Notes: generated from the sequence alone by a model not told the origin. Positions 17,022 through 25,874 are shown, counted from the stretch's first letter. The stretch: DNA of 35,531 nucleotides from an uncultured Eubacteriales bacterium (GCA_949288785.1 CASELQ010000007.1:1-35531), one strand, 5' to 3'. Numbers and translations are program-made.

Positions 17022-17958
17022 CGCGCTTGCCGAAAAACTGAAAAAAGAAAGGCGGGCGGCGCTCGTCTGCCATATCCGGCCGGACGGGGATACCCTGTGC
17101 TCCGCCGCGGCGCTTTGCGCAGCGCTTAAAAAAATCGGAGTGCAGGCAGAAGTTTACTGTTCGGACAAAGTGCCCGAAAAGTTTTTCTTTCTGCCCGCTT
17201 TAAAAGACGTAAAAGATAAGCTTTCCGGCGAATATTCCGCACTCATCGCCATGGACTGTGCCGAGATGACCCGTTTGGGCGGGTTCGGCAGCGCGTTTTC
17301 GGCGCATAAAAACACTTATTCGATAGATCACCATATATCCAACACGCGGTTTGCCAAAGTAAACTTTGTGCGGGACTGCGCGGCAAATTGCGAAAACGCG
17401 CTGGAAGTCATTTTATCGCTCGGCATAACGCCGGATGCGGAAATTGCCGCGCTTTTGCTTACGGGGATAGTTACGGACACGGGGAGTTTCCGCCATAAAA
17501 ACGTAACTCCCGCAACCATGCGCACGGCGGCGTATCTCATGGAGCGCGGGGCGGATCTCAACCTCATAACGTATAACGCATTCACGGCGCAGTCCAAGGA
17601 GCGGGCGGAACTTTTCGGCAGGGTCATAAGGGGCATCCGTTTTTTTGCGGGCGGGAAAATAGCCCTGCTTTCGGTGCTTAAAGAAGATTTTATAAAGACG
17701 GGCGCCGGGCAGGACGAGACCGAGGGCTTTACAGATTTTGCCATGAGCATACGCGGCGTAGACGTGGGCGTTTGCATAATGGAAACGGGCGGGAAGTTCA
17801 AGGTAAGTTTCCGTTCGAGAAAGACGGACGTGAACGCCGTGGCGGGCGTGTTCGGCGGCGGCGGGCATACGCTTGCGAGCGGCTGCCAGATAAGCGGAGA
17901 GTATGAAGAGGCGGTGGACAGGATTGTGTGCGCCGTAAAGAGATTTTTAGAGGAATAA
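16996..17958 (+). CDS. nrnA: Bifunctional oligoribonuclease/PAP phosphatase NrnA (DHH/DHHA1)
   Basis: NrnA degrades short RNAs and can hydrolyse pAp; it is a cytoplasmic Mn-dependent enzyme. The 320 residues carry the DHH motifs: HIRPDGD (H26, D30, D32), MDCAE (D87) and DHH at 111-113, followed by TGIVTDTGSF. The C-terminal DHHA1 domain ends with GGGGH at 287-291. The position between rbfA and truB is standard for Firmicutes. ATG 16996 is chosen, with AAAGG eight bases upstream; an in-frame TTG at 16990 is too close to that site. Confidence 0.92.
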   Translation: MGTAAITANALAEKLKKERRAALVCHIRPDGDTLCSAAALCAALKKIGVQAEVYCSDKVPEKFFFLPALKDVKDKLSGEYSALIAMDCAEMTRLGGFGSAFSAHKNTYSIDHHISNTRFAKVNFVRDCAANCENALEVILSLGITPDAEIAALLLTGIVTDTGSFRHKNVTPATMRTAAYLMERGADLNLITYNAFTAQSKERAELFGRVIRGIRFFAGGKIALLSVLKEDFIKTGAGQDETEGFTDFAMSIRGVDVGVCIMETGGKFKVSFRSRKTDVNAVAGVFGGGGHTLASGCQISGEYEEAVDRIVCAVKRFLEE

Positions 17959-18213
17959 GGCAGGGCGCCTTTGCCTGCAAGTTGTCTATGCCGGGCATAT
18001 CCTTTCGGCGCCCCGGCAAAAGATCTGCCAAGATAATGCCGGCGCAGCCACCGGGCAGGGCGGCGCGTATCCGCCCGGGGCGGGCATACTTTTCGAGCGG
18101 CAAAAACCGAGGCGCACTCCCGCGTCCCGCGGAGCGTGTTGTGTCGCGGCGAGAGGGGCGGGATTATATCATTCTATATACGGGGCAAGCATGGGCGTTA
18201 CGGGAATATCCTT
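17959..18213 (+). other. GC-rich 255-base spacer before truB
   Basis: No convincing gene is present. Several stems can be drawn, for example TGCCGGG (17989-17995) with CCCGGCA (18012-18018). An Arg-rich open frame crosses it but lacks codon patterns of the neighbours. The last 50 bases (ATTATATCATTCTATATACGG) are AT-rich and may hold a promoter for truB, but no clear -35/-10 pair was found. I do not recognise a known riboswitch. Confidence 0.4.
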
Positions 18214-19062
18214 ATGAACGGATTTATAAACCTACTTAAACCCGCCGGCATGAGTTCGGCTTACGCTGTGGGCGCGGTAAAGAAAAAATTCAATATGCCG
18301 TGCGGGCACATGGGCACGCTGGATCCCATGGCGGAGGGCGTGCTGCCCGTGGGCGTGGGCAGGGCTTCCCGCCTGTTTCAGTATCTTACCGAAAAGCGCA
18401 AAAGCTATAAGGCAAGGTTTAAGTTCGGGCTTATTACGGATACGCTGGACACAACGGGCGTAACCGAAAACACGTGTGCGCACATTCCTTCGCAAGAGGA
18501 GATAGAGGGCGCGCTCGGCGCCTTTAAAGGGGTCATAGAGCAGATCCCCCCAAGGTATTCCGCCAAATGCGTGGGCGGAAAGCGGGGCTATAAACTTGCA
18601 AGGCAGGGCGTAGATTTTACGCCCGCGCCCGCCCGGGTGGAAGTTTTTGACTTTTACTGCATTGGAAAAACGGGCGAGGACGAATACGAATTCAATATAG
18701 AATGCGGCGGCGGCGTGTATATCCGCTCGCTCGCAAGGGATCTTGCGGCGGCGTGCGGCTCGCTTGCCGTAATGAGCGCGCTCACGCGCACCCGCTCCGG
18801 GGTTTTCGATTATGAGAGCGGGGTGAAGTTAGAGGAATTCGTGCAGTCAATTTCGCCCGAAAAATATCTCATCCCCCCGCAAAACACCCTTTCCTATGAA
18901 AGCGTAGTGCTCTCCAAAGCGCAGGCGGAGAGGATACTTAACGGGATTTTCGACTACCGCACCGAAAAGGGCGGGCTTTTCAAAGTCTTTTGCGAAGAGG
19001 AATTCTGGGGCGTGGGAGAGGCCGCGGGCGGAATACTTAAAATTAAAACGTATGTCAGATAG
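18214..19062 (+). CDS. truB: tRNA pseudouridine(55) synthase
   Basis: TruB converts U55 of tRNAs to pseudouridine. The 282 residues begin MNGFINLLKPAGMSS as is typical, followed by the catalytic motif GHMGTLDPMAEGVLPV with D37 as the nucleophilic aspartate. Then come KSYKARFKFGLITDTLDTTG, IPPRYSAKCVGGKRGYKLAR and the RNA-binding VYIRSLARDL. ATG 18214 is chosen on homology; the upstream in-frame ATG at 18136 would add 26 atypical residues. The Shine-Dalgarno is weak (CGGGA). The end overlaps ribF by 11 bases. Confidence 0.95.
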   Translation: MNGFINLLKPAGMSSAYAVGAVKKKFNMPCGHMGTLDPMAEGVLPVGVGRASRLFQYLTEKRKSYKARFKFGLITDTLDTTGVTENTCAHIPSQEEIEGALGAFKGVIEQIPPRYSAKCVGGKRGYKLARQGVDFTPAPARVEVFDFYCIGKTGEDEYEFNIECGGGVYIRSLARDLAAACGSLAVMSALTRTRSGVFDYESGVKLEEFVQSISPEKYLIPPQNTLSYESVVLSKAQAERILNGIFDYRTEKGGLFKVFCEEEFWGVGEAAGGILKIKTYVR

Positions 19063-19960
19063 AATAACAGAAAAAACGGTACATTCCGCGGTAATAGCGC
19101 TGGGGTATTTCGACAGCGTGCACGTAGGGCACAGGGCGGTCATAAACCGCGCCGGAGAACTTGCGGAAAAACTTTCCGCAAACCTTGCGGTGTTCACGTT
19201 CTCGGGGAACCTGCGCGCCGCCATAAACGGCGGAGAGGAAAAGTTTGTGTATAACGCGGCGGAGCGGGAGGAGATCTTGCGTTCTCTCGGCGCAAAAGAG
19301 GTGATATTCGCCCCCGCGGACAGAACTTTTCTTGATACCGACAAGCGCGATTTTTTGGCGGGGCTTTGTGAAAAGTATAACGCCGCGGGCTTTGCGTGCG
19401 GCAAAGATTACCGCTTCGGCAAGGGCGGCGAGGGAAACGCGGAGTACCTTAAAGAATACGCGGCGCAAAGGGGGCTTGCCGCCGTCATAGCGGATACAGT
19501 GCTTTTGGGCGGGGAAAAGGTTTCCACCACGGGCATAAAGGCATTGCTTGCGGCGGGGGACGTGAGGGCGGCAAACGTGCGGCTTGGCAGCCCGTTTTTT
19601 ATCGGGGGCAAGGTGCTTTCCGGAAGAAAAGTGGGCAGAAAACTCGGCTTTCCCACGGTAAACATCTTGCCGGAAAAGGACAAGCAGCCCCTTAAAGAAG
19701 GTGTGTACGCGGGGTTTTCGGTGATAGACGGCAAACGCCTGCCCGCCATAATAAACTACGGGGCGCGCCCCACTTACGGACTTTCCGGCGTAGTGGCGGA
19801 GGCACACCTTATAGGTTATGAAGGCGATCTTTACGGCAAGTATATCCGCATTTATTTTACGGGGTATATGCGCGGGATAAAGAAGTTCGCCTGCGAGGAG
19901 GAGTTAATGCGGCAGCTGGAATCTGACAGAACGGAGGTACTTTCGGGCAAGTATGATTAA
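19052..19960 (+). CDS. ribF: Bifunctional riboflavin kinase/FAD synthetase
   Basis: RibF phosphorylates riboflavin to FMN and adenylylates FMN to FAD. The N-terminal nucleotidyltransferase domain has GYFDSVHVGH (18-27) and the STTGIKALLAAGDV motif before the linker. The C-terminal kinase domain has GRKLGFPTVNI (about residue 195) and the conserved INYGARPTYG, with GVYAGF between. The 302-residue length is normal. ATG 19052 overlaps the end of truB, and its own end overlaps the next gene by 8 bases, so the three genes are probably one transcript. Confidence 0.95.
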   Translation: MSDRITEKTVHSAVIALGYFDSVHVGHRAVINRAGELAEKLSANLAVFTFSGNLRAAINGGEEKFVYNAAEREEILRSLGAKEVIFAPADRTFLDTDKRDFLAGLCEKYNAAGFACGKDYRFGKGGEGNAEYLKEYAAQRGLAAVIADTVLLGGEKVSTTGIKALLAAGDVRAANVRLGSPFFIGGKVLSGRKVGRKLGFPTVNILPEKDKQPLKEGVYAGFSVIDGKRLPAIINYGARPTYGLSGVVAEAHLIGYEGDLYGKYIRIYFTGYMRGIKKFACEEELMRQLESDRTEVLSGKYD

Positions 19961-20801
19961 GTTCGGACCGAGCGGCAATTCGGAGGCGTTCGCCTTAGCG
20001 GGGTATTCCACAGGCGAACAGGCGGCGGATTGGGTCAAAAACATGGGGCTTGACTGTTTTGAATATTCTTTCGGCAGGGGCGTGAACCTTTCGGACGGGC
20101 GCGCCGAAAGTATAGGCGCGGCGTTCGCAAGGGCGGGCGTGGAGATAAGCGTGCACGCGCCCTACTACATAAACCTTGCAAATCCCGATGAGGAGGCGGC
20201 GGAAAAATCTTTCGGCTACATACTTGCGTCTGCAAAAAAGGGCGCGCTTATGGGCGCCAAAAGAGTGGTGTTTCACCCTGCAAGCCAGGGCAAAGCCGCG
20301 CGGGAGGAGGCGGTTTCTCTTACCGCGGAGCGGCTTTTAAGATTAAGAGAACTCATATACGAGCAGGGGCTTGAAGATATTGCCTTCTGCCCGGAAACCA
20401 TGGGAAAGCTGGGGCAGATAGGTACGATAGAGGAAATAACCCGCTTTTGCGAAACGGACAGGGTGTTCGTGCCGGCGGTGGACTTCGGGCACGTGAACGC
20501 GCGGGAGCAGGGCAGCCTTAAAACGGAAGAGGATTATTTATCCCGCTTAACTTACATGACCGAGAGGCTGGGAAGAGAGAAGATGGCGCGGCTGCATATA
20601 CATTTTTCCAAGATAGAGTATACCGAAAAGGGCGAAAAGCGGCACCTTACCTTTGAGGACGAAAAGTACGGGCCGGAATTTTTGCCCCTTGCAAAGGCGC
20701 TTAAAAAACTTAACTTGGAGCCGTATATAGTGTGCGAATCCGCCGGCACGCAGGATAAGGACGCGCTCGAAATGAAAAAAATTTATTTTTCCCTTTCATA
20801 G
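19953..20801 (+). CDS. Endonuclease IV-like TIM-barrel protein (AP endonuclease 2 family)
   Basis: This 282-residue protein has the order of metal-binding motifs of endonuclease IV, which incises DNA at abasic sites. These are VHAPYY (H68), VFHP (H108), CPETMGK (E148), DFGHVNAR (D177, H180), LHIHFS (H215/H217), KRH (H231) and CESAG (E262). The Nfo motif DRH, where Asp and His bind the third zinc, reads EKRH here, so the aspartate is not conserved at that place. Either a neighbouring acidic residue replaces it or the enzyme differs in metal content or substrate. The length agrees with Nfo (about 280). It overlaps ribF by 8 bases. Confidence 0.8.
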   Translation: MIKFGPSGNSEAFALAGYSTGEQAADWVKNMGLDCFEYSFGRGVNLSDGRAESIGAAFARAGVEISVHAPYYINLANPDEEAAEKSFGYILASAKKGALMGAKRVVFHPASQGKAAREEAVSLTAERLLRLRELIYEQGLEDIAFCPETMGKLGQIGTIEEITRFCETDRVFVPAVDFGHVNAREQGSLKTEEDYLSRLTYMTERLGREKMARLHIHFSKIEYTEKGEKRHLTFEDEKYGPEFLPLAKALKKLNLEPYIVCESAGTQDKDALEMKKIYFSLS

Positions 20802-20909
20802 GACAGGCGAGCGCCTTTAATCGATAATAAGCTGTCGGCTGGCGGGTAAAAAGCCGCCACGCGTAAAAAACATACAGCGCAAGCAATAAGCCCTTTATGG
20901 GCGCAGAAG

Positions 20910-20938
20910 TTGACTTTTATATGCTTATATGGTAAAAT
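20910..20938 (+). promoter_or_regulatory. Near-consensus promoter with -10 box abutting the aminopeptidase start codon
   Basis: TTGACT (20910-20915) and TAAAAT (20933-20938) are 17 bases apart, with TGG before the -10. Only six bases (AAAAAT) separate the -10 from the ATG at 20945, so transcription should begin at or next to the A of the start codon. The preceding gap (20802-20909) holds only a weak 6-bp stem near 20840-20859. Confidence 0.75.
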
Positions 20939-20944
20939 AAAAAT

Positions 20945-21991
20945 ATGAAAAAACTCGCTTTGGAAAATAACGCCGCTTGTGTTATAACCGACAGGCTTAC
21001 CCGGGCATATCTTTCGGGGGCGGACGTGGCGGAAGGCTGCATGCTCTTTGCGGCGGGCGCAGGGTATTATTTTACGGACGCGCGTTATTATTCCGCGGCA
21101 AAGATAAAGGCGGAAAACGCGGGGTTTATCCCGGTCTTGTACACGGGCGAAGAGAGCGTTAAAAAAGTCTTTTCGGAAAGCGGGGCGGCAGCGCTGTACG
21201 CGGACTTTACCAGGATAACCGCCGCGGATTATCTGGAGTATAAAACCTGGTGCGCAGATTTAAGGGACTGTTCGGGGCTTTTAAGTGAAATGCGCGCCGT
21301 TAAGTCGGAAGAGGAATTAAAGCTCATCGCCCGCGCGTGCGAAATAGCGCAGAACGCCTATTACGCGGGTATGGAAAAGATAAAAGAGGGCATGACCGAA
21401 AGGGAACTTGCGGACGTAATAGAAAAAGAGATGCTTTCTCTCGGAGCGGAAGGGCCGTCGTTTGAAACGATAGTTGCCTTCGGCAAAAACGCCGCGGTGC
21501 CCCACCACGAAACGGGCGATACCCGGCTTAAAGAGGGCTGCGCGGTGCTCGTGGATATGGGCGCAAAATACAAAGGTTACTGTTCGGATCTTACGAGGAC
21601 GGCGTTTTTCGGCACCCCGGGAGAGGAGTTTTTATCGGCATATAAAGCGGTGCTTGCCGCAAACCTTACCGCGGAAGAAAGCATAAGAGCGGGCATGACG
21701 GGGAGAGAGGCGGATAAGATCGCAAGGGACGTGCTTGCCGCGGCGGGTTACGGCGAATATTTTACCCATTCGCTGGGGCACGGCGTGGGGCTGGAAATAC
21801 ACGAATATCCTGCTCTTTCGCCCAAAAATGAGCAAGAACTTAAAGAAGGGCAGGTGTTCACCGTGGAGCCGGGCGTGTATATAGACGGGGAGTTCGGTAT
21901 AAGGATAGAAGATACCGTAACCCTTTCGGGCGGCAAAATAAAGCGGCTGTTTACGGACGGCAAAGAGTTAAAAACAATAAAAAGGCAATAA
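20945..21991 (+). CDS. Xaa-Pro aminopeptidase (M24 family)
   Basis: This is a cytosolic metallopeptidase that removes an N-terminal residue before proline. The 348 residues comprise a creatinase-type N-terminal domain (about 1-115) and the pita-bread catalytic domain. The five metal ligands are visible: D204 (VLVDMG), D215 (YCSDLTRT), H279 (HSLGHGVG), E308 (TVEPG) and E322 (GIRIED). The next gene is efp, a common pairing in Firmicutes. ATG 20945 is the only reasonable start: homologous N-terminal sequence begins at once, and nothing in frame lies upstream. It has no Shine-Dalgarno, consistent with a leaderless mRNA from the promoter at 20910-20938. Confidence 0.92.
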   Translation: MKKLALENNAACVITDRLTRAYLSGADVAEGCMLFAAGAGYYFTDARYYSAAKIKAENAGFIPVLYTGEESVKKVFSESGAAALYADFTRITAADYLEYKTWCADLRDCSGLLSEMRAVKSEEELKLIARACEIAQNAYYAGMEKIKEGMTERELADVIEKEMLSLGAEGPSFETIVAFGKNAAVPHHETGDTRLKEGCAVLVDMGAKYKGYCSDLTRTAFFGTPGEEFLSAYKAVLAANLTAEESIRAGMTGREADKIARDVLAAAGYGEYFTHSLGHGVGLEIHEYPALSPKNEQELKEGQVFTVEPGVYIDGEFGIRIEDTVTLSGGKIKRLFTDGKELKTIKRQ

Positions 21992-22009
21992 TTTTCAAGG
22001 AGATAAATT

Positions 22010-22570
22010 ATGATATCAGCAGGCGAATTCAGGAAGGGCGTAACATTCGAGTATGAAAGTGCCATTTACACGATAGTGGATTTTCAGCACGTCAAACCGG
22101 GCAAGGGCGCGGCGTTCGTAAGGACCAAGATGAAAAACGTGGTTACGGGCGCGGTGCTGGAAAAGACCTGGAACCCCACCGAAAAGGTGCAGGAAGCGCA
22201 TATCGAAACCAAGAACATGACCTATTCTTATAACGACGGGGAACTTTATTACTTTATGGACCAGGATTTCGAGCTTACCCCCTTAAATTACGAACAGGTG
22301 GAGGACGCGCTCAAATATATAAAGGAAAACGATAACGTCATAGTCAAATTTTATAAAGGCAACGCCTTTTCCGTGGAGTGCGAAAACTTTGTAACGCTGC
22401 GGGTAGTGCAGTCCGACCCATCGGTTAAGGGCAACACCGCCACCAACGCCACCAAGGAAGCCGTGTTAGAAACGGGCGCTAAAATTCAGGTGCCCATGTT
22501 CGTGAACGAGGGCGAACTCATAAGGGTAGATACCCGTACCGGCGAATATATGGAGCGCGTTAAGGGCTGA
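22010..22570 (+). CDS. efp: Elongation factor P
   Basis: EF-P relieves ribosome stalling at polyproline. All three beta-barrel domains are present in 186 residues. Domain I has [16 protein letters not shown], with K32 at the tip of the loop where other bacteria carry a modified lysine. The middle holds [20 protein letters not shown] and the C-terminus ends [25 protein letters not shown]. The start ATG has a strong Shine-Dalgarno (AAGGAG) eight bases upstream. It lies 18 bases after the aminopeptidase gene and is probably co-transcribed with it. Polyproline-type stretches in IF-2 and in the second MATE pump are possible clients. Confidence 0.97.
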   Translation: MISAGEFRKGVTFEYESAIYTIVDFQHVKPGKGAAFVRTKMKNVVTGAVLEKTWNPTEKVQEAHIETKNMTYSYNDGELYYFMDQDFELTPLNYEQVEDALKYIKENDNVIVKFYKGNAFSVECENFVTLRVVQSDPSVKGNTATNATKEAVLETGAKIQVPMFVNEGELIRVDTRTGEYMERVKG

Positions 22571-22622
22571 GAATTTTTCGGCTACGGCGGCTTATTTTCG
22601 GTAACTTTCAGTTTGAGTCAGG

Positions 22623-22650
22623 TACCCGCGCTTTTATAACTGCGCGGGTA
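22623..22650 (+). terminator. Terminator-like hairpin after efp
   Basis: TACCCGCGC (22623-22631) pairs perfectly with GCGCGGGTA (22642-22650) around a 10-base AT-rich loop. Only two T follow, so termination may be weak or need Rho. Confidence 0.5.
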
Positions 22651-22680
22651 TTGCGGTTATGTGTAAATTTTTAACCCGTA

Positions 22681-22709
22681 TTGACCGCCGTTTTATAAAG
22701 GTATACAGA
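22681..22709 (+). promoter_or_regulatory. Possible promoter for the SDR gene
   Basis: TTGACC at 22681-22686 is a good -35. A -10 is less clear: TATACA at 15 bases or TACAGA at 17 bases spacing. The following AATGGAGAACAGGGC carries the ribosome-binding site for the ATG at 22730. Confidence 0.35.
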
Positions 22710-22729
22710 AAAACAATGGAGAACAGGGC

Positions 22730-23461
22730 ATGAAGACCGCGCTTATTACGGGCGCAAGCGGAAGCATTGGCAGCGCGTGCGCCGAGATATTTGTAAAAAA
22801 CGGATATTTTACGGCAGGAACGTATAATACGGGCGAAAAAAAAGCCTTTGAGTTAAAGCGCCGTATGGGAGAAAACGGGGAACTGTTTTATCCCGTGCAG
22901 GCGGACCTTTCAGATTACGGCGGCGCGCAGGCGGCTTACGATTACGTTAAAAACAATTTCGGGCATGCGGACGTGCTCGTATACTGCGCGGGCGCGGAAC
23001 TTTATAAACTTGCACAGGATACCGCGGGGAGCGAACTCGAACGAATAATGAACGTGAATTTCAATTCCGCATACCTGCTTTCTTCGCTCTGCCTTAAAGA
23101 TATGACGGAGAGAAAACGGGGGAGCATAGTGTTCGTATCGTCGATATGGGGCGCCCGCGGCGCGAGTATGGAAAGCGCCTATTCGGCGTCTAAGGCGGCG
23201 CTCATCGGGCTTACGAAATCGCTCGCCAAGGAGGCGGGGCCCTCGGGCGTGCGGGTAAACTGCGTGTGCCCCGGCGCTACCGATACTAAAATGCTTGCCC
23301 GTTTTTCGGCGGAAGAACTGGCGGACGTTATTGAAAGGACGCCGCTCGGCAGATTGGGCACGCCCTCAGAAATGGCGGAACTCATATATTTTCTCGCAAG
23401 CGAAAAGGCGGGCTTTATCACCGGCCAGTCGATAGTTGCGGACGGAGGGTTTATACTTTGA
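22730..23461 (+). CDS. Short-chain dehydrogenase/reductase (FabG-like)
   Basis: This 243-residue classical SDR has the nucleotide-binding TGASGSIG (7-14), YCAGAE, the catalytic serine near SS137-138 and the YSASK motif with Y151 and K155. The C-terminal ASEKAGFITGQSIVADGGF is typical of 3-oxoacyl-ACP reductases, but many SDRs of other substrate range share it. The gene stands apart from any fatty acid synthesis cluster here, so the substrate is open. ATG 22730 follows GGAGAACAGGGC. Its stop overlaps the TTG start of the next gene, so the two are translationally coupled. Confidence 0.88.
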   Translation: MKTALITGASGSIGSACAEIFVKNGYFTAGTYNTGEKKAFELKRRMGENGELFYPVQADLSDYGGAQAAYDYVKNNFGHADVLVYCAGAELYKLAQDTAGSELERIMNVNFNSAYLLSSLCLKDMTERKRGSIVFVSSIWGARGASMESAYSASKAALIGLTKSLAKEAGPSGVRVNCVCPGATDTKMLARFSAEELADVIERTPLGRLGTPSEMAELIYFLASEKAGFITGQSIVADGGFIL

Positions 23462-24423
23462 ACCGCGCTTTGTTTACCAGGCTCAGGGCAGACGCCGAAA
23501 AATCACCCGTCTTTCACGCCGTTATAGTTATTCTTCTCGGCGTGGGGTTTGCCTCTCTCCCGTTATATCGGCTGTTTCCCGGAACTTTCGGCGGGGAGGG
23601 CAATTCGCTGCTGTTTTGGGGCGGGCTTCTGCGGCTAATAATTGCGGCGGCGGGAATCGTGCTCGCCTTCGGTTACGGGTTCGGAAAACAGTTTAAGGGC
23701 AGCGCGGGGGTAACGGCGTATCTTTTGCTCATTCCGGCGCTTTTGGCAATGGTAAATAACTTTCCGTTCATCGGCTTTTTCGGCGGCGGGGCGGAGTTTA
23801 CGGCGGACGCAACCGGGATAGCGCTTTTTGTTTTCTATTGCTTTTCCGTGGCGGCATTCGAGGAAATTTGTTTTCGCGGAATAGCCTTTCCGCTTATTTT
23901 TAAGAGCCTTGAAAACACCCGCCGCCCGGTGTTTTATTCGGTGGCGGCGTCCTCGGCGCTGTTTGCGGCGGCGCATCTCGTGAACGTCTTTTCGGGTTCT
24001 TCGATAGGCGCGGTGGCAATGCAAACGGGGTATTCCTTCCTTATCGGCGCGCTGTGCGCCATAAGCCTTATAACGGTAAAAAACGTATACGTGCCCATAG
24101 CCTTTCATTTTATTTATGACGTGGGCGGGCTGTGGCTGGACGGGGAGATCGGCGTAGCCTCCGCCTTGCAGTGGGATACCGTTACCGTAATTATCACCGC
24201 GGTGCTGGGGGTAATAGTGGCGGTATATATGCTTATATTGCTCCTTAAAACCAAAAAAGAGCGCGTTTACTGCACTTTCGGCATTTTGCCGCGCTTAATT
24301 GAAAAGGATGATAAGGGCGGAGAAAATATTCAGCCGGGAGAGGACCCGGGCAAAACCGAAAGCGATAACGCTGTGCAGCGCGGCGAACAAAATGGCGAAG
24401 GCACGGATTTAAGGTATAAATAA
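23458..24423 (+). CDS. CPBP-family intramembrane metalloprotease
   Basis: This 321-residue membrane protein of the CAAX protease/bacteriocin-processing (Rce1-like) family has several hydrophobic helices between residues 20 and 265. The catalytic motifs are EEICFR (E135, E136, R140), AAAHLVN with H173, and FHFIYD with H217. The C-terminal 50 residues are hydrophilic, rich in Asp, Glu and Gly, and probably cytoplasmic. The start is TTG 23458, with GGAGGG eight bases upstream and a four-base overlap with the SDR gene. Family members include self-immunity proteins and housekeeping proteases; no bacteriocin gene is visible nearby, so the substrate is unknown. Confidence 0.87.
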   Translation: MNRALFTRLRADAEKSPVFHAVIVILLGVGFASLPLYRLFPGTFGGEGNSLLFWGGLLRLIIAAAGIVLAFGYGFGKQFKGSAGVTAYLLLIPALLAMVNNFPFIGFFGGGAEFTADATGIALFVFYCFSVAAFEEICFRGIAFPLIFKSLENTRRPVFYSVAASSALFAAAHLVNVFSGSSIGAVAMQTGYSFLIGALCAISLITVKNVYVPIAFHFIYDVGGLWLDGEIGVASALQWDTVTVIITAVLGVIVAVYMLILLLKTKKERVYCTFGILPRLIEKDDKGGENIQPGEDPGKTESDNAVQRGEQNGEGTDLRYK

Positions 24424-24440
24424 AAATGATTGCCGCCCGC

Positions 24441-24469
24441 TTGAAAAAATCAAAGCACGGTAGTATAAT
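24441..24469 (+). promoter_or_regulatory. Strong promoter for purA
   Basis: TTGAAA (24441-24446) and the consensus TATAAT (24464-24469) are 17 bases apart. The predicted leader of about 40 bases ends with AAGGAGAAAAAC before the purA ATG; there is no room for a purine riboswitch. Confidence 0.8.
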
Positions 24470-24516
24470 ATACTTGTAACGAAAAACGGGGCGGAGGCGC
24501 CCGCAAGGAGAAAAAC

Positions 24517-25791
24517 ATGCTTACAGCTATATCGGGTATCAATTGGGGAGATGAAGGCAAGGGCAGAATGGTGGACCTTTTGTCCGCGGACTATAACGTG
24601 GTGGTGCGCTATCAGGGCGGCAACAACGCCGGGCACACGGTCATAAACGAACGCGGCAAATTCATACTTAACCTTTTGCCCTCCGGCATACTGCGCGAAA
24701 ACGTGGTGAACGTGATGGGCAACGGCATGGTGGTGGACATAAAACACCTTTCGGAGGAGATGGCAAGGCTCAAAGCCGCCGGCATAAAGATAACCCCGGA
24801 TAATCTCAAAATAAGCGACAGGGCGGTCATCTGCATGCCCTATCACGTCATGCAGGACTGTCTGGAAGAAAACCGCCTTTCGGATAAAAAGTTCGGTTCC
24901 ACCCGCCGCGGCATTGCGCCCGTGTACGGGGATAAATACCTTAAAAAGGCAATACGCATGGGCGAACTTAAAGACATGGCGGCGCTTAAAGAGCGGCTTA
25001 AAGGCATAGTGGAGTGGAAAAACCTTACGCTGGTGAACGTATACGGGGCGCAGCCTGTCAGCACGGAGGATATGATGGAACACCTCCGCGTTTACGGCGA
25101 ACCGCTCATTCCCTTCATATGCGATACGGGTCTATATTTAAACGAGGCGGACAAAGCAGGCGAAAAGATAATGTTCGAGGCGCAGCTCGGCGCCTTGCGC
25201 GATATAGATTTCGGCATTTATCCCTACACTTCTTCTTCGAACGCGATAGCGGCTTACGCGCCCATAGGCGCGGGGATACCGAACCGCAAGCTCGACCTTT
25301 CCATAGGTATAATGAAAGCTTATTCCACCTGTGTGGGAGAGGGGCCCTTTACCGCGGAATATTTCGGCGATAAGGCGGAAAGTTTAAGAAAGGCTGGCGG
25401 AGAATACGGCGCCGCAACAGGGAGGCCCAGGCGTGTCGGCCCGTTCGACGTGGTTGCAAGCAAATACGGTATCCGCATGCAGGGGGCGGACGAAATAGCG
25501 CTGACTAAGCTTGACGTTTTGAGTTACGCCGACGAGATAGAGGTATGCGTGGCTTACGAAAAGGACGGGGAGCGGGTTACCGAGTTTCCCTTCCCGCAGA
25601 ACCTGGAAAGTTATAAACCGGTGATGAATACCTTTAAGGGCTGGAAGTGCGACATAAGCAAGTGCCGCAAAAAAGAGGACCTCCCCAAAGAGGCGCTTGA
25701 CTATATACAGTTTTTGGAAAACGCCGTGGGCGCAAAGATAAAATACGTTTCGGTGGGCGCGGAAAGAGAAGCATATATAGTGATGTATTGA
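24517..25791 (+). CDS. purA: Adenylosuccinate synthase
   Basis: PurA joins IMP and aspartate using GTP, the first committed step to AMP. The 424 residues show the N-terminal loop ISGINWGDEGKGRM (with D12) and RYQGGNNAGHTV (H40). The middle has KKFGSTRRGIAPVYGDK, and the C-terminal half has CVGEGPFTAEYFG and TGRPRRVGPFD. The loop differs from the common QWGDEGKGK by Asn and Arg; similar versions occur, as I recall, in Clostridia, so activity is likely unaffected. The gene stands alone behind its own promoter. Confidence 0.95.
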   Translation: MLTAISGINWGDEGKGRMVDLLSADYNVVVRYQGGNNAGHTVINERGKFILNLLPSGILRENVVNVMGNGMVVDIKHLSEEMARLKAAGIKITPDNLKISDRAVICMPYHVMQDCLEENRLSDKKFGSTRRGIAPVYGDKYLKKAIRMGELKDMAALKERLKGIVEWKNLTLVNVYGAQPVSTEDMMEHLRVYGEPLIPFICDTGLYLNEADKAGEKIMFEAQLGALRDIDFGIYPYTSSSNAIAAYAPIGAGIPNRKLDLSIGIMKAYSTCVGEGPFTAEYFGDKAESLRKAGGEYGAATGRPRRVGPFDVVASKYGIRMQGADEIALTKLDVLSYADEIEVCVAYEKDGERVTEFPFPQNLESYKPVMNTFKGWKCDISKCRKKEDLPKEALDYIQFLENAVGAKIKYVSVGAEREAYIVMY

Positions 25792-25874
25792 AAACGGCAG
25801 GGCAAACAAGAACGAAATACCGTTAAGACGGTTAAACGGGACGGGTAAAAACTTTTAAGGTTATATATTTATTT

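Noticed and set aside
17928..18239. Open frame of 103 residues across the nrnA-truB gap
   Set aside because: It is Arg-rich, has no good ribosome-binding site, starts inside nrnA and runs into truB in another frame.
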